A stretch of 64,000 nucleotides of DNA from Yersinia canariae (GTDB lineage: Bacteria; Pseudomonadota; Gammaproteobacteria; Enterobacterales; Enterobacteriaceae): NCBI RefSeq assembly GCF_009831415.1, contig NZ_CP043727.1, positions 3,410,001 to 3,474,000 on the forward strand, read 5' to 3'. Shown here in pieces: positions 1 to 9,470 of the stretch. Numbering within the stretch: position 1 is the first letter of the stretch; each line of letters opens with the position of its first letter. A program made the position numbers and the translations under genes. The notes under the pieces are model-generated. The model was not told where the DNA came from, did not search any database, and saw only the letters and a list, made by a program, of their open reading frames with translations.

Positions 1-48
1 TAACAAAACAATCGCCCACCAGATTAAATAACATCAGCACTGGATGAA

Positions 49-653
49 TCAGTACTTAATGGGATTACGACCCGCTAATGAGTGGGATAAGGTGGTGCCG
101 TCAACCATTTCCAACTCGCCGCCCACAGGCACGCCATGTGCAATGCGGCTGGCTAGCACACCATACTGGCCGCACATCTGACCAATATAGTTGGCGGTTG
201 CATCCCCTTCGACTGTCGGGTTTGTCGCCAGAATGACTTCACTGATAGTTTCAGTTTCAAGCCGTTTCTCCAGCAAATTCAAACCAATGTCATCAGGACC
301 AATACCATCCATGGGGGACAAATGCCCCATCAGCACAAAATAGCGCCCGCCAAACTGGCCCGTTTGCTCGATAGCATGGATATCTGCCGGGCTTTCGACT
401 ACACAGATTTGGCCATTTTGCTGCCGCCGCGGATTAGAGCAAATAGTACAGCGCTCTTGCTCGGTAAATGTGCGGCAGTCACTACAGTGGCCGATTTCGG
501 ACATCGCGCGGGTCAAAGACTGCGCCAGACGCATTCCACCGCTACGATCGCGCTGTAGCAGTTGGAATGCCATACGTTGTGCTGACTTCGGGCCAACACC
601 CGGCAAGCAGCGCAACGCCTCCATTAATGATTCAAGGAGTGGGCTGGTTTGCA

Positions 654-654
<1 letters not shown>
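49..654 (-). CDS. recR: Recombination mediator protein RecR
   Basis: RecR acts with RecF and RecO to load RecA on SSB-coated single-stranded DNA at gaps. The 201-residue protein has the family's usual length and order: an N-terminal helix-hairpin-helix (about residues 14-25, [14 protein letters not shown]), a four-cysteine zinc finger (C57, C60, C69, C72), then a Toprim domain (about 80-175) with the VVESPADI start. Its ATG overlaps the ybaB stop by one base (TGATG), so the two are translationally coupled and probably in one transcript with dnaX upstream. This ybaB-recR-after-dnaX order is standard in enterics. Nothing odd is seen. Confidence 0.98.
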
Positions 655-992
<338 letters not shown>

Positions 993-1038
993 TCATAGCA
1001 AGGGGCTGCGTCAGTGCACCATACACTTATCACAGCAG

Positions 1039-3021
1039 TTAAACCGGTCGGATACTTTCTTCATCCAATTCGGCGTCGAAGAAACGACGCAGTGTTTGAA
1101 TATTGTTATCCGCAATAATTGACTGGCGAGCTTGTGCCAGTTTTTCTTCATAAATGGCTTGCCGCCATTCCAGCGGGGTGCGCTCCGCCAGATTATCATC
1201 TTCAGTAACGCTAAGTGTGACAGCACTCCCGTGTAATTCGCTCAATGCATCTGCCAACGCCTTTTGTGCCGATGGCGAGTTTAAATGGCGCTGAGCAGAA
1301 CGCAAGTGAAGGCAAATATTACCCGGTTCTATTTCTTCTTTAAATGCATTCAGCGCAAGTTGTTGCACCAATTTAGGTATTTGTAACTTATCTATCTCTG
1401 CCGCCCATGGGTCTCGCAGCATCGCCTCTTGGGCCAATTTAGCAGAAAGTTCCGGCGTTTTTTCATGCTCCAACGCCGAACGTAATGCTTTAGGCGTGGC
1501 CACGGGTTCTACCGCCACCTCTGGCTGATTCTGCGCCGTCCAGCGGTAAGCTTCTTTCTTCGCCGGTTTCTTCTCTTCCGTGGATTTAGCTGCCAGACGC
1601 TGTTGGCTGCGCTCAGTCACCGAAGCTAAGCGCTCCAGTGTTGAGTTTGCCGGCCGCGCTTTTCCTGGCGCTGCCGGCTCATTCTTTTTTGGTGTCGTCG
1701 TCCCCGACTGGCGCAGCAATTGCGTACGCGCCTGAAGCAATTGCGCGGTAGAATCCGGGAGATCAGTATTGACCTGCACAGCAGCACCTAATGGCGGGGC
1801 CTCGTGCTGTGGCACATGTTGAGTATAGACCGGAGCCTGCTTCTGTTGCGGTGCCGAAGTATTCTCAACGACCGCAGCAGGAGTGCTGGCAGAGATAATC
1901 TGCGGCTCGGCAATCTGCGGCTCGGCAATGATTGCTTTCGGGTGAAACGCCAATGCTCGCAATAAGGTCATTTCAACCCCCATCCGGCGATCTGGGGCGT
2001 ATGCTAACTCTTTTCGCCCCACCAGCAATATCTGGTAGTACAACTGAATATCTGCCGGCGGTAGTGTTCGAGCCAGCTCACGTAGTCGCGGTTCAATGGT
2101 GGCGTAATGATTATCCAGCATTGATGGCAATAATTGCACCATCGCAATGCGGTGTAGCAAACTTAAGGTTTCAACTAGCAGGTTTTCCCAGTCAACACCA
2201 CGGGACGCCGCTTGCTCTAGCTGCGCCATCACCCGCGCACCATCCGCACTCACCAGCGCTTCAATAATCGCCAGCGGCTGTTCATCATCCAGTGTCCCCA
2301 GCATTTGGCTGACGGTAGCTGTCGTGACATGACCATCGCCCATGGCTATAGCTTGGTCGGCCAAACTCAGCGCATCGCGCATGCTGCCATCAGCCGCTCG
2401 CGCCAGCAATTGCAATGCTCGGGCATCACTACTGATTTGTTCAGCTAGCAATATCTTTTCGAGCTGCGCACGGATCACCTCAACATCAATGACTTTAAGG
2501 TGGAACTGCAAACAGCGCGAAAGTATTGTTACGGGCAACTTTTGTGGATCTGTCGTCGCCAGCAGAAATTTCACATGAGCAGGCGGCTCTTCCAAAGTCT
2601 TCAACAACGCATTGAAACTGTGCCGTGACAACATATGAACTTCATCAATCAAATAGACCTTAAAGCGGCCACGGGCGGGGGCGTACTGGACATTATCCAG
2701 TAGTTCGCGTGTATCTTCGACTTTCGTGCGCGAGGCGGCATCGATTTCGATCAAGTCAACAAAACGGCCCTGCTCAATTTCCTGGCAATTAGCACAGATG
2801 CCGCAAGGGGTGGCGGTAATACCCGTTTCGCAATTAAGTCCTTTGGCCAGCAACCGGGCTATAGAGGTCTTACCTACCCCACGGGTGCCAGAAAATAAAT
2901 AGGCGTGATGAATGCGCCCTAATGAAAGGCCATTAGCCAACGCCGTCAGAACATGTTCCTGACCAACGACGTCTGCAAACGTTTTGGGGCGCCACTTACG
3001 GGCAAGGACCTGATAGCTCAT
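1039..3021 (-). CDS. dnaX: DNA polymerase III subunits tau and gamma
   Basis: DnaX is the clamp-loader ATPase and, as tau, links the replicative polymerases to DnaB helicase. The 660-residue tau frame has a Walker A (GTRGVGKTS, about residues 45-53), the zinc cysteines C64, C73, C76 and C79, a Walker B DEVHMLS (about 125-131) and an SRC sensor. A Pro/Ala/Gln-rich linker (about 370-520) separates the ATPase part from the C-terminal polymerase-binding region (about 525-660). A slippery A-AAA-AAG at codons 444-446 should yield a gamma form of about 447 residues (see the separate entry). The linker also carries a 15-bp in-frame tandem duplication (AEPQI twice). ATG at 3021 gives the standard MSYQVLARKWRP start. 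Confidence 0.98.
   Translation of the reverse strand: MSYQVLARKWRPKTFADVVGQEHVLTALANGLSLGRIHHAYLFSGTRGVGKTSIARLLAKGLNCETGITATPCGICANCQEIEQGRFVDLIEIDAASRTKVEDTRELLDNVQYAPARGRFKVYLIDEVHMLSRHSFNALLKTLEEPPAHVKFLLATTDPQKLPVTILSRCLQFHLKVIDVEVIRAQLEKILLAEQISSDARALQLLARAADGSMRDALSLADQAIAMGDGHVTTATVSQMLGTLDDEQPLAIIEALVSADGARVMAQLEQAASRGVDWENLLVETLSLLHRIAMVQLLPSMLDNHYATIEPRLRELARTLPPADIQLYYQILLVGRKELAYAPDRRMGVEMTLLRALAFHPKAIIAEPQIAEPQIISASTPAAVVENTSAPQQKQAPVYTQHVPQHEAPPLGAAVQVNTDLPDSTAQLLQARTQLLRQSGTTTPKKNEPAAPGKARPANSTLERLASVTERSQQRLAAKSTEEKKPAKKEAYRWTAQNQPEVAVEPVATPKALRSALEHEKTPELSAKLAQEAMLRDPWAAEIDKLQIPKLVQQLALNAFKEEIEPGNICLHLRSAQRHLNSPSAQKALADALSELHGSAVTLSVTEDDNLAERTPLEWRQAIYEEKLAQARQSIIADNNIQTLRRFFDAELDEESIRPV
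1649..1690 (-). promoter_or_regulatory. Programmed -1 ribosomal frameshift signal in dnaX
   Basis: On the coding (minus) strand the heptamer A-AAA-AAG occupies 1690-1684, in the zero frame CCA AAA AAG. A -1 slip makes the next codons GAA and then TGA (1681-1679), giving a product ending Lys-Lys-Glu after 447 residues, as gamma does in E. coli. Six bases after the heptamer a strong hairpin begins: GCCGGC (1678-1673) pairs with GCCGGC (1654-1649) and GCGC (1671-1668) with GCGC (1659-1656), around an 8-base loop. A Shine-Dalgarno-like GGGGA lies about a dozen bases upstream. All three stimulatory parts known from E. coli dnaX are present. Confidence 0.93.
1898..1927. repeat. 15-bp in-frame tandem duplication in the dnaX linker
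   Basis: Two perfect copies of atctgcggctcggca stand head to tail. In the dnaX frame they encode AEPQI twice. The duplication lies in the low-complexity linker between the ATPase and tau-specific domains, so it is probably neutral in function. Confidence 0.9.
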
Positions 3022-3292
3022 TAATACTTCATCATTGATTTGTAAAGAATAATTTAGTCACCAATTTAAAAACCACCATTTAACTTATATACCGGCGGTC
3101 TGTTTTCGAATAGCGTCATTCGAATAGTGACAGGCTAAATCTTAGTGTACCAGTACACCCATCGTCATTCCCAAAAATTTGATGCGATGAACTGCATTGG
3201 TCAGCGCTACCGAGCACCAGCTGAGAACCAGAGAGGGAAATTAATGGCGATAGAAAAATGCCGGAGAAATTAGGTCACACAGGAAATGAGAC

Positions 3293-3322
3293 TAAAACAG
3301 CCTCATGATGGGTTATGAGGCT
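3293..3322 (-). terminator. Rho-independent terminator of apt
   Basis: On the minus strand, just past the apt stop, AGCCTCAT pairs with ATGAGGCT around an 8-base loop and is followed by GTTTTAG. The remainder of 3022-3292, between this hairpin and the dnaX start, holds no plausible gene. It should contain the dnaX promoter, but I could not fix one. Confidence 0.75.
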
Positions 3323-3338
3323 GATATCTTCATTACAA

Positions 3339-3902
3339 TCAATGGCCGGCGAAATCAACCAGACTGTAGCAAGTAATCCCTTGCTGATTAAGGCGAACTT
3401 CGCCACCCAAGTCGGGTAAATTAATCACAAACGCGGCATCAGTAACTTCACCACCCAGTTGACGAATAAGCTTAGCTGTCGCTTCAATCGTCCCACCGGT
3501 CGCCAGTAAATCATCAATAACCAAGACCTTGTCGCCCGGTTGGATGCTGTCGGTGTGGATTTCAAGTTTGTCAGTGCCGTATTCTAACTCATAGCTTTCG
3601 CTGATGGTTTCGCGTGGTAACTTACCAGGCTTACGTACTGGAACAAAACCAACCCCCAGAGACAAAGCCACCGGCGCGCCAAACAGAAAACCACGGGCTT
3701 CAGTACCCACGACTTTAGTCACGCCCTTATCCAAATAACGCTCAGTCAATAACTCGATGCTGGCTGCATAGGCTAATGGATCTTCCAGCAAGCTGGTCAC
3801 ATCACGGAACAGTATTCCCTTTTTCGGGTAGTCAGGGATGGTTTTGATACTGTCTTGAATATATTTAAGCTGTTGTGCTGTATTAGGTGCAGTAGCGGTC
3901 AT
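3339..3902 (-). CDS. apt: Adenine phosphoribosyltransferase
   Basis: Apt salvages adenine: adenine + PRPP gives AMP + pyrophosphate, in the cytoplasm. The 187-residue protein has the type I PRTase fold signature, with the PRPP-binding motif [13 protein letters not shown] at residues 126-138, a hood/flexible loop ([20 protein letters not shown], about 90-109) and the N-terminal [11 protein letters not shown] segment. It is transcribed from its own unit, with a hairpin terminator after the stop and about 210 bases to ybaN upstream. Position next to dnaX is as in E. coli. Confidence 0.98.
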   Translation of the reverse strand: MTATAPNTAQQLKYIQDSIKTIPDYPKKGILFRDVTSLLEDPLAYAASIELLTERYLDKGVTKVVGTEARGFLFGAPVALSLGVGFVPVRKPGKLPRETISESYELEYGTDKLEIHTDSIQPGDKVLVIDDLLATGGTIEATAKLIRQLGGEVTDAAFVINLPDLGGEVRLNQQGITCYSLVDFAGH

Positions 3903-4115
3903 AATTTGTGCCTGATAAAACTGCTGTACATACTAAAGCGCGGCCAGTCGATGTTAAAAGGCATCGGCTGAGTAACTCATTCTATCAACCGCTCACGCCC
4001 CGATAGAAAAAATTACTGCCTCCTTAATCCTAAGGACGCAACGAGGGAATATCCCGCGCACGAAAACGCTCAAATCTATGCAAACTGGCATTAAAATGCA
4101 ACTGATGTGAGCTGC

Positions 4116-4496
4116 TCAGTGCCTTTTTTGTTGCGATAGGTCAATAACTGGCATACGCAACATAAATGTCAATAATAGCGTTAATATAATGAGCAAGATG
4201 CCCCTGACCCACCAAATTTTCACGAACCAAAGCGAAATGGCAAAAGTGAGTATGGTGACCAATATTGCTTTCCATTTAGTGCCGGGGGGCAAAGCCCGAT
4301 GTTGCTGCCATGTGCGGATATAGCTACCAAACCATGAACGATAAAGCAGCCAATAATGGAAACGGGGCGAGGAGCGGGCAAAACACCACGCAGCCAAGAG
4401 TAAAAACGGCGTAGTGGGTAAAAGCGGAAGCACGACACCTAAGGTTGCCAAAATCACGGCCAGCCAACCCAAAGCCATCAACAACCAACGAGACAT
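4116..4496 (-). CDS. ybaN: YbaN family inner-membrane protein (DUF454)
   Basis: A 126-residue hydrophobic protein of the DUF454/YbaN family, function unknown. Three to four predicted transmembrane segments are seen: about residues 5-35 (two short helices round a PLLPTTPFLLLAAWCFARSS hairpin), then 75-92 and 95-112. The PLLPTTPF and CFARSSPRFHYWL motifs are diagnostic for the family. It sits between apt and priC as in E. coli, transcribed alone on the minus strand. A repeat fragment lies just upstream of its start. Confidence 0.93.
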   Translation of the reverse strand: MSRWLLMALGWLAVILATLGVVLPLLPTTPFLLLAAWCFARSSPRFHYWLLYRSWFGSYIRTWQQHRALPPGTKWKAILVTILTFAISLWFVKIWWVRGILLIILTLLLTFMLRMPVIDLSQQKRH

Positions 4497-4508
4497 ATAC
4501 TCCCTTTA

Positions 4509-4576
4509 TATACCTAAATAATTCGAATTGCAGGAAGGCAGCCAACACCCATCAGTTTGAAGTATAACGAGTATCA
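4509..4576. repeat. Short intergenic palindromic repeat, copy 1
   Basis: Imperfect terminal inverted repeat: tacctaaataattcgaattg at the left against cagtttgaagtataacgagta at the right, with the core GCAGCCAACACCCATCAG between. The same core recurs at about 15662 and 31996. It looks like a deletion derivative of a larger enterobacterial palindromic repeat. I am not certain of the family name. Confidence 0.65.
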
Positions 4577-4735
4577 TGACATTGATTAAATGTGACCCTA
4601 TCATTAACGCATGCACTCATCATCATCAACAGATATTCTTGGCATTATTAGCACAAAATATAGATTTACCGCCCCTTTGCTTGTAACTCTCGGCATTCAA
4701 AGGCAAGCTGGCAAAAAATATCCAGGAGAAGCGCC

Positions 4736-5272
4736 ATGAGTACAGAAAAGCTATTGCAGGTGCTTGAAAGCCAAATAGAGGCATTGTCGGCACAGGTTGG
4801 CCCCCAAGCAAATACCCCGTCTCAACAAGCTCGTTTTGACCTGAATTTATTTGGCAATCATGGTAACCGTTTTCGCGATTACCTACTGGAAGTGCACAAG
4901 AATATGGCTCAGTTAAAACTGGTCGTTGCAGAAAATCGCACACAGCAAGTCGCTTTTTTGGCTGAGAAACTGGTTGCACAAATATCGGCCTTACAAAGAG
5001 AATTAGCGACTCAAAAGCTGAGAAAGTCCAATCCCGACCCAAAATATAATAAGTTGGATCCTTACCATAAGCTAGCTGAGCATCAAGACTACGAACGCCG
5101 AATCATAGCCATGATTCAAGATAGAGAGAGCCAACTGGGTAAGCAAAACCTATTGACGGAGCAGCAAAAAATACAAAAAGAACTCGCTGCATTGGAAGGC
5201 CGTTTAATGCGTTGCCGACAGGCGCTGATAAAAATAGAGCGCAGCATTGAGAGGAAAGAGAACGGTTTTTGA
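4736..5272 (+). CDS. priC: Primosomal replication protein N'' (PriC)
   Basis: PriC reloads DnaB at stalled forks that have a leading-strand gap, in a PriA-independent restart route. The 178-residue protein is mostly helical, rich in Gln, Lys and Arg, with the family's RFDLNLFGNHGNRFRDYL segment (residues about 34-52) and the C-terminal YHKLAEHQDYERRI...ALEGRLMRCRQALIKIERSIE region. An SD-like AGGAGAA precedes the ATG at 4736. Downstream lies a repeat element and then rsmS on the same strand, the order seen in E. coli. Confidence 0.95.
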   Translation: MSTEKLLQVLESQIEALSAQVGPQANTPSQQARFDLNLFGNHGNRFRDYLLEVHKNMAQLKLVVAENRTQQVAFLAEKLVAQISALQRELATQKLRKSNPDPKYNKLDPYHKLAEHQDYERRIIAMIQDRESQLGKQNLLTEQQKIQKELAALEGRLMRCRQALIKIERSIERKENGF

Positions 5273-5344
5273 ATATTTGTCACATTTTTTGAATCATTAG
5301 GGTTTCGATAGCGAATACTTTTCTATAATGTTGAGTACCTACTT

Positions 5345-5476
5345 ACCTTCTTTGAAGTTGCAGGTGTGTGGTAGGGCTCAATCTCCCTAACGCTTTACTT
5401 ATGTAAGTTCACTCGTCTTATGTAAGTTCACTGGGCCCTCTTATTTACCTCTGTTTGCAGCTTGAAATCTATTAGT
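5345..5476. repeat. Longer intergenic palindromic repeat, copy 2
   Basis: The 5273-5568 gap between priC and rsmS is mostly filled by this element. Ends resemble the other copies in inverted form: ctttgaagttgcag on the left and gcagcttgaaatctattag on the right. The interior holds two direct copies of cttatgtaagttcact. No coding frame is evident. It appears to be a fuller member of the family whose short forms lie at 4509, 15662 and 31996. Confidence 0.6.
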
Positions 5477-5568
5477 AGATGGTTTGAAATCAAGTCAGGT
5501 GGGCACCAGCAGTGCGGTATCCTTGCCCGGCTTTCCTAATTCACTGAAAATCAAATGTTGGCCAGATT

Positions 5569-5724
5569 ATGTCAGTTGAAAAAACGTCACCAGAACTGCA
5601 ACTGGCAGTAGATCTTATCTACTTGCTGGAATGCAATGAGATAGCGCCGGAAACAGCACTGGCAGCGCTAGCTATCGTGCAACTTGATTATCAGCGTAAA
5701 CTACGAAATCAGAAATCTGATTGA
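5569..5724 (+). CDS. rsmS: Pleiotropic regulatory protein RsmS (YbaM)
   Basis: A 51-residue cytoplasmic protein of the YbaM/RsmS family. It starts MSVEKTSPELQLAVDLIYLL, with conserved ELAVDLI-LLE and A-LALDIV-DYQRKL patterns matching E. coli YbaM (53 residues). In Pectobacterium/Serratia-type bacteria RsmS influences secondary metabolism and exoenzymes. Its role here is unknown. The position between priC and mscK is conserved. It is convergent with mscK, with an inverted repeat between them. Confidence 0.88.
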   Translation: MSVEKTSPELQLAVDLIYLLECNEIAPETALAALAIVQLDYQRKLRNQKSD

Positions 5725-5747
5725 CACGGTTGTTTCTGGTATTTAGC

Positions 5748-5774
5748 CAAGGCGGTACACCCGGTATCGCCTTG
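5748..5774. terminator. Possible bidirectional terminator between rsmS and mscK
   Basis: CAAGGCG (5748-5754) pairs with CGCCTTG (5768-5774) around a 13-base loop between the two convergent genes. No clean U-tract follows on either strand, so termination is only suggested. Confidence 0.45.
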
Positions 5775-5831
5775 TTGCGACTCATTGCATAGCAGATAAT
5801 TGAATTCATCAATACCTCCCCACCCGCCCCC

Positions 5832-8800
5832 TTAAGCAAGTGGCTTATTGATATCCGGCAAATCAGGTTTGGTATCACCTATTGCAGACTTTTCAGACGG
5901 CGCAGTAGGTAATTTATTGGTCTCGAAAGGCCGGCTAACTTCTTGAATTTCAGTACCATCTGGTTTGTGCAAATAAACGTCCAATTGATTAAATGCAATA
6001 TTAATATCATTCTCACGGCATAACTTATCAATTGCACTATTCAATTCATCAACCGTATAGCTACGGTCACGTAATTCGCGCACATATACACGTAATTCAT
6101 GATCAAGTGTGCTGGCACCAAAATTAAGGAAGAATACATGGGGTTCAGGGTCAGTCATAACCCGTGAGTTTTCGTGCGCGGCTTTTAGCAAAATTTCTTT
6201 TACTTTTGCTAAATCAGAACCATACGCAACCCCGACTTTAATAATTATCCGGGTAACAGTATCAGAGAGAGACCAGTTAATCAGTCGCTCAGTCACAAAG
6301 GCCTTATTCGGAATAATCACTTCTTTACGGTCAAAATCAGTGATCGTCGTAGCACGAATACGGATTTTGTTTACATTGCCGGAGAAAGTCCCAATGGTAA
6401 TGGTATCGCCGATACGAACAGGGCGTTCGAATAAAATAATCAAACCTGATACAAAGTTGGCAAATATTTCCTGTAAGCCGAACCCCAGGCCCACTGACAG
6501 AGCAGCAACCAACCATTGTAATTTATCCCACGAAACCCCGAGCGAGCTAAGCGCAGTTATCCCCCCAATAGCAGTAATTAGATAGGTCAAAATGGTGGTG
6601 ATGGCGTAAGAGGTTCCCTGGCGTAGTTGTAGCCGTGATAAAACCACCACTTCAAGCAAGCCGGGTAAGTTACGCGTCAGGATATAAGCAACGACCAATG
6701 CCATCAACGCTACGAGCATGTTCCCCAATGTGACCGCCTGAGCAACACTCGTGCCCGCGACTGTTGTGGTGTAATGCCACAAAGAGATGCTGTCCAAATA
6801 AGAGATAACCGTTATCAAATCAGCCCATATAGCATAAAAACAGGTGGCAAAAATCAGGAACAGGACCATGGTGGTCAAACGTAATGACTGTTGGTTAATT
6901 TGCTCCAACGCCAATGGAGGCTCTTCTACTGGCTCCCCTCCTTCAGCGCCCTCTTTAACCAGGTTTTGTCGCCGGGCAATTGCTCGGCGGTAAGCTAAAC
7001 GCCGTGCCGCAACCCCCAGTCCGCGAATGGCGGTCAGATAAACGATATTCCATAAGAACAATAAATAGAGGCTATCAATCCAGCGGCCAACCAGTTGCAA
7101 TGTTGTATAGAAATACCCAGCAACCATTAATCCAATCAATATGATTGGTGTTCCCGCTATCGCAGTGACAATGACCAACCGAACCGCATGAGAGTCTTTC
7201 TCACGCCAGCTATCGCGACAGAATGGGTAGACGAACAAAGCCAATAGTGCCAACGCAATGACAATGACAATCTGCCCAATAACATCATCTACCAGCCTAA
7301 GCGGGCTTTTCTCCCCCAAAGCAGACCAAAAGATAACGGGCAGTAACGCCGCCCCTAAACGCACCATTTGGCGTCGATAATGAGCACATCTATCCGCCGC
7401 TATCATAAAATGCCGTTCAGTGATGCCACATGGAGATAACATGCGATATGTCAGGTCAAACACCAACCAGAATAGGGCCAGACGTTGGAAGAAGCTCCAG
7501 AAGAAATCGCTAAGATTGAAGTCTGAGCGCAAGCACCAATAACCCACGCCCACAATGACCAAAGCCCCTGGCAGCACTTTCAGCAAGGTGAGCAAAATGG
7601 CCTTGGGTGTGTGCATTTGGCTATCGTGCTTTAATTGCCCGACATCAGAGGCTAACCTGTCCAAATGCTTATTAATGATTTTGTAGCGTGAACGGATGAC
7701 GCCAACCACAATCAGCATCGGTATCAAGAACACCAATGACTTAACTAATCCAGCTAATACATCATCCCAAGATAAGGTAAAATGAAAGTTACTCAACTCA
7801 GCTTTCAATGCACTCGGCAATGCTTTCAACCAAGACCAATCCATTGGTTTATTACTGCTAACCCAAAAGATTTGCTGTGTCAGGGTATGTTGAAGTGACT
7901 CATTAACACTCAGTAATTGCTGCTGGTTAATTTGCAGGTTTATAGCCAGAGTCAGCTGATTACCTAGCTGTTTATTTAGCTGATCCAGGAGTTCACGTCG
8001 GATATCGACTATCTGCCCCAATGCATCTTCCACATCAGGGCTGATTTTCTCTTTACTGTCAGTCATCAGGGTTTGAATGTAGTCATCCCCCTGGAATAGC
8101 TGATCACGCTGCTGATTGATTTCGAATTGTTCTAAACGCAAATCCGCGATGCGTGGCCCCATATTGGTAATTAAACCAGAAGTGGGCAAATTGAGTTGCT
8201 GTTGGTACAAAATACGAGAAAGCAGCAAACTACCCCGTAAAACGGTAATTTGCTCCTTTAAATTACGTTCAGATTGCAGAGCGCGATCCAGCCAATTTTT
8301 GACCCTGATATTCTGTTGTACCAGCGTGTTACCTTCTTTAGTGGCATTAATCAATTGCTGGCTCAATTCCTTGTTAATCGCCAATTCCCGACTGACCAAG
8401 GGGTCATTTTGGATATCAGCCGCATCATCAGGCACTTGCGCTTCTTTAGCCGTTTTCTCTGAAAGAATTAACCGCTTGCCACTCACCACTTCTTGCAATA
8501 GCTGGACATAACGCTCCAACTGATCAATGTGTGCGGTGGTGTAATCCCGTTGTTTTTGCAGCAAATCTTGTAAGGTGGTATTCGCTTCCAAATTTTTACG
8601 CTGTAGATCTAGTTGCGCGTTTAACATGACTTGCTCAGTCAATAGCGTTTGCTGCTGGGTCGGCCGCAAAACCTCTTGGTTCGGAGCTAATCCGTTGAGT
8701 TGGTTGCGAATCTGCATTAAACGCATCGATGCGCTATACATGGTACTTTGCACACGTTCTGGTTGAGTCTGCAGAGAAATTAGCTGGCTGTTATAGGCCG

Positions 8801-9281
8801 AGAGGTCTTCTTGCGCGGATTGTAAGTCATCCAATGTTTCATTTAGACGTGATTCCAACTGGCGTAATGAATAGTTCGCCAAGGATTCTCGAGTCAAGGT
8901 ATCTGCTAAATTATTCTTAAGTGCATCCAGCCCTTCCGTCGCCTGCCGTAATTTCGCCGGTGCCTGTGCTAATTGCTGCCTAAGCTGATTGGCTTCCTGC
9001 TTAGTACGCTCGATAGTATCAAGATATTCCAGCGTATTCGTCAGATCTTGTTGTGATAGCTTTTCAGCTGGCGACAATATTTTTTGTTTTGATAATGTAT
9101 CCAACTGGCTCAGTACTTCATTGCGCGTCGGCACATCTATATTTATCCCGGCCGCGAAAACCGAGCCAGAAGCTAGCAAAGTAATTACAAGCAGGGTAAT
9201 CATTATCTGTAGGCGTAATAAAAATGCGCCTGTTAACAACGAAAACAATAAAGAATAAGGATGATGAAATCTGCGGCTCAT
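5832..9281 (-). CDS. mscK: Potassium-dependent mechanosensitive channel MscK (KefA)
   Basis: MscK is a large MscS-family channel that opens on membrane tension in a K+-dependent way and relieves osmotic downshock. The 1149-residue protein is close to E. coli MscK (1120). It has an N-terminal signal peptide (cleavage near SVFAAG, about residue 44), a long periplasmic coiled-coil region (about 45-480) and many transmembrane helices (about 500-930). The C-terminal MscS domain contains SVGLGFGLQEIFANFVSGLIILFERPVRIGD and IRIRATTITDFDRKEVIIPNKAF. I kept the ATG at 9281 because its basic N-terminus aligns with E. coli. The ATG at 9203 is an alternative that would leave a signal peptide without basic residues. 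Confidence 0.96.
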   Translation of the reverse strand: MSRRFHHPYSLLFSLLTGAFLLRLQIMITLLVITLLASGSVFAAGINIDVPTRNEVLSQLDTLSKQKILSPAEKLSQQDLTNTLEYLDTIERTKQEANQLRQQLAQAPAKLRQATEGLDALKNNLADTLTRESLANYSLRQLESRLNETLDDLQSAQEDLSAYNSQLISLQTQPERVQSTMYSASMRLMQIRNQLNGLAPNQEVLRPTQQQTLLTEQVMLNAQLDLQRKNLEANTTLQDLLQKQRDYTTAHIDQLERYVQLLQEVVSGKRLILSEKTAKEAQVPDDAADIQNDPLVSRELAINKELSQQLINATKEGNTLVQQNIRVKNWLDRALQSERNLKEQITVLRGSLLLSRILYQQQLNLPTSGLITNMGPRIADLRLEQFEINQQRDQLFQGDDYIQTLMTDSKEKISPDVEDALGQIVDIRRELLDQLNKQLGNQLTLAINLQINQQQLLSVNESLQHTLTQQIFWVSSNKPMDWSWLKALPSALKAELSNFHFTLSWDDVLAGLVKSLVFLIPMLIVVGVIRSRYKIINKHLDRLASDVGQLKHDSQMHTPKAILLTLLKVLPGALVIVGVGYWCLRSDFNLSDFFWSFFQRLALFWLVFDLTYRMLSPCGITERHFMIAADRCAHYRRQMVRLGAALLPVIFWSALGEKSPLRLVDDVIGQIVIVIALALLALFVYPFCRDSWREKDSHAVRLVIVTAIAGTPIILIGLMVAGYFYTTLQLVGRWIDSLYLLFLWNIVYLTAIRGLGVAARRLAYRRAIARRQNLVKEGAEGGEPVEEPPLALEQINQQSLRLTTMVLFLIFATCFYAIWADLITVISYLDSISLWHYTTTVAGTSVAQAVTLGNMLVALMALVVAYILTRNLPGLLEVVVLSRLQLRQGTSYAITTILTYLITAIGGITALSSLGVSWDKLQWLVAALSVGLGFGLQEIFANFVSGLIILFERPVRIGDTITIGTFSGNVNKIRIRATTITDFDRKEVIIPNKAFVTERLINWSLSDTVTRIIIKVGVAYGSDLAKVKEILLKAAHENSRVMTDPEPHVFFLNFGASTLDHELRVYVRELRDRSYTVDELNSAIDKLCRENDINIAFNQLDVYLHKPDGTEIQEVSRPFETNKLPTAPSEKSAIGDTKPDLPDINKPLA

Positions 9282-9470
9282 ATTTGGACTTCATTTCAAC
9301 ACAGAGACTGAAATCCTAACACGTTCAGTCTCGAGTCATTATAAGAAAAGTCTTTCAGGGCGTGAATAGCTGTAATTAATGCGGGCAGATACGCAATTGC
9401 TGCTCAATAGGATGTAACAGTCAGAAATATCGGTTGATTAGAGAAGCCAATGACCGTATTCCTTAACGGA

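Noticed and set aside
6109..6585. Long plus-strand frame inside mscK
   Set aside because: Antisense shadow of a well-conserved channel gene, with no ribosome site or family likeness.
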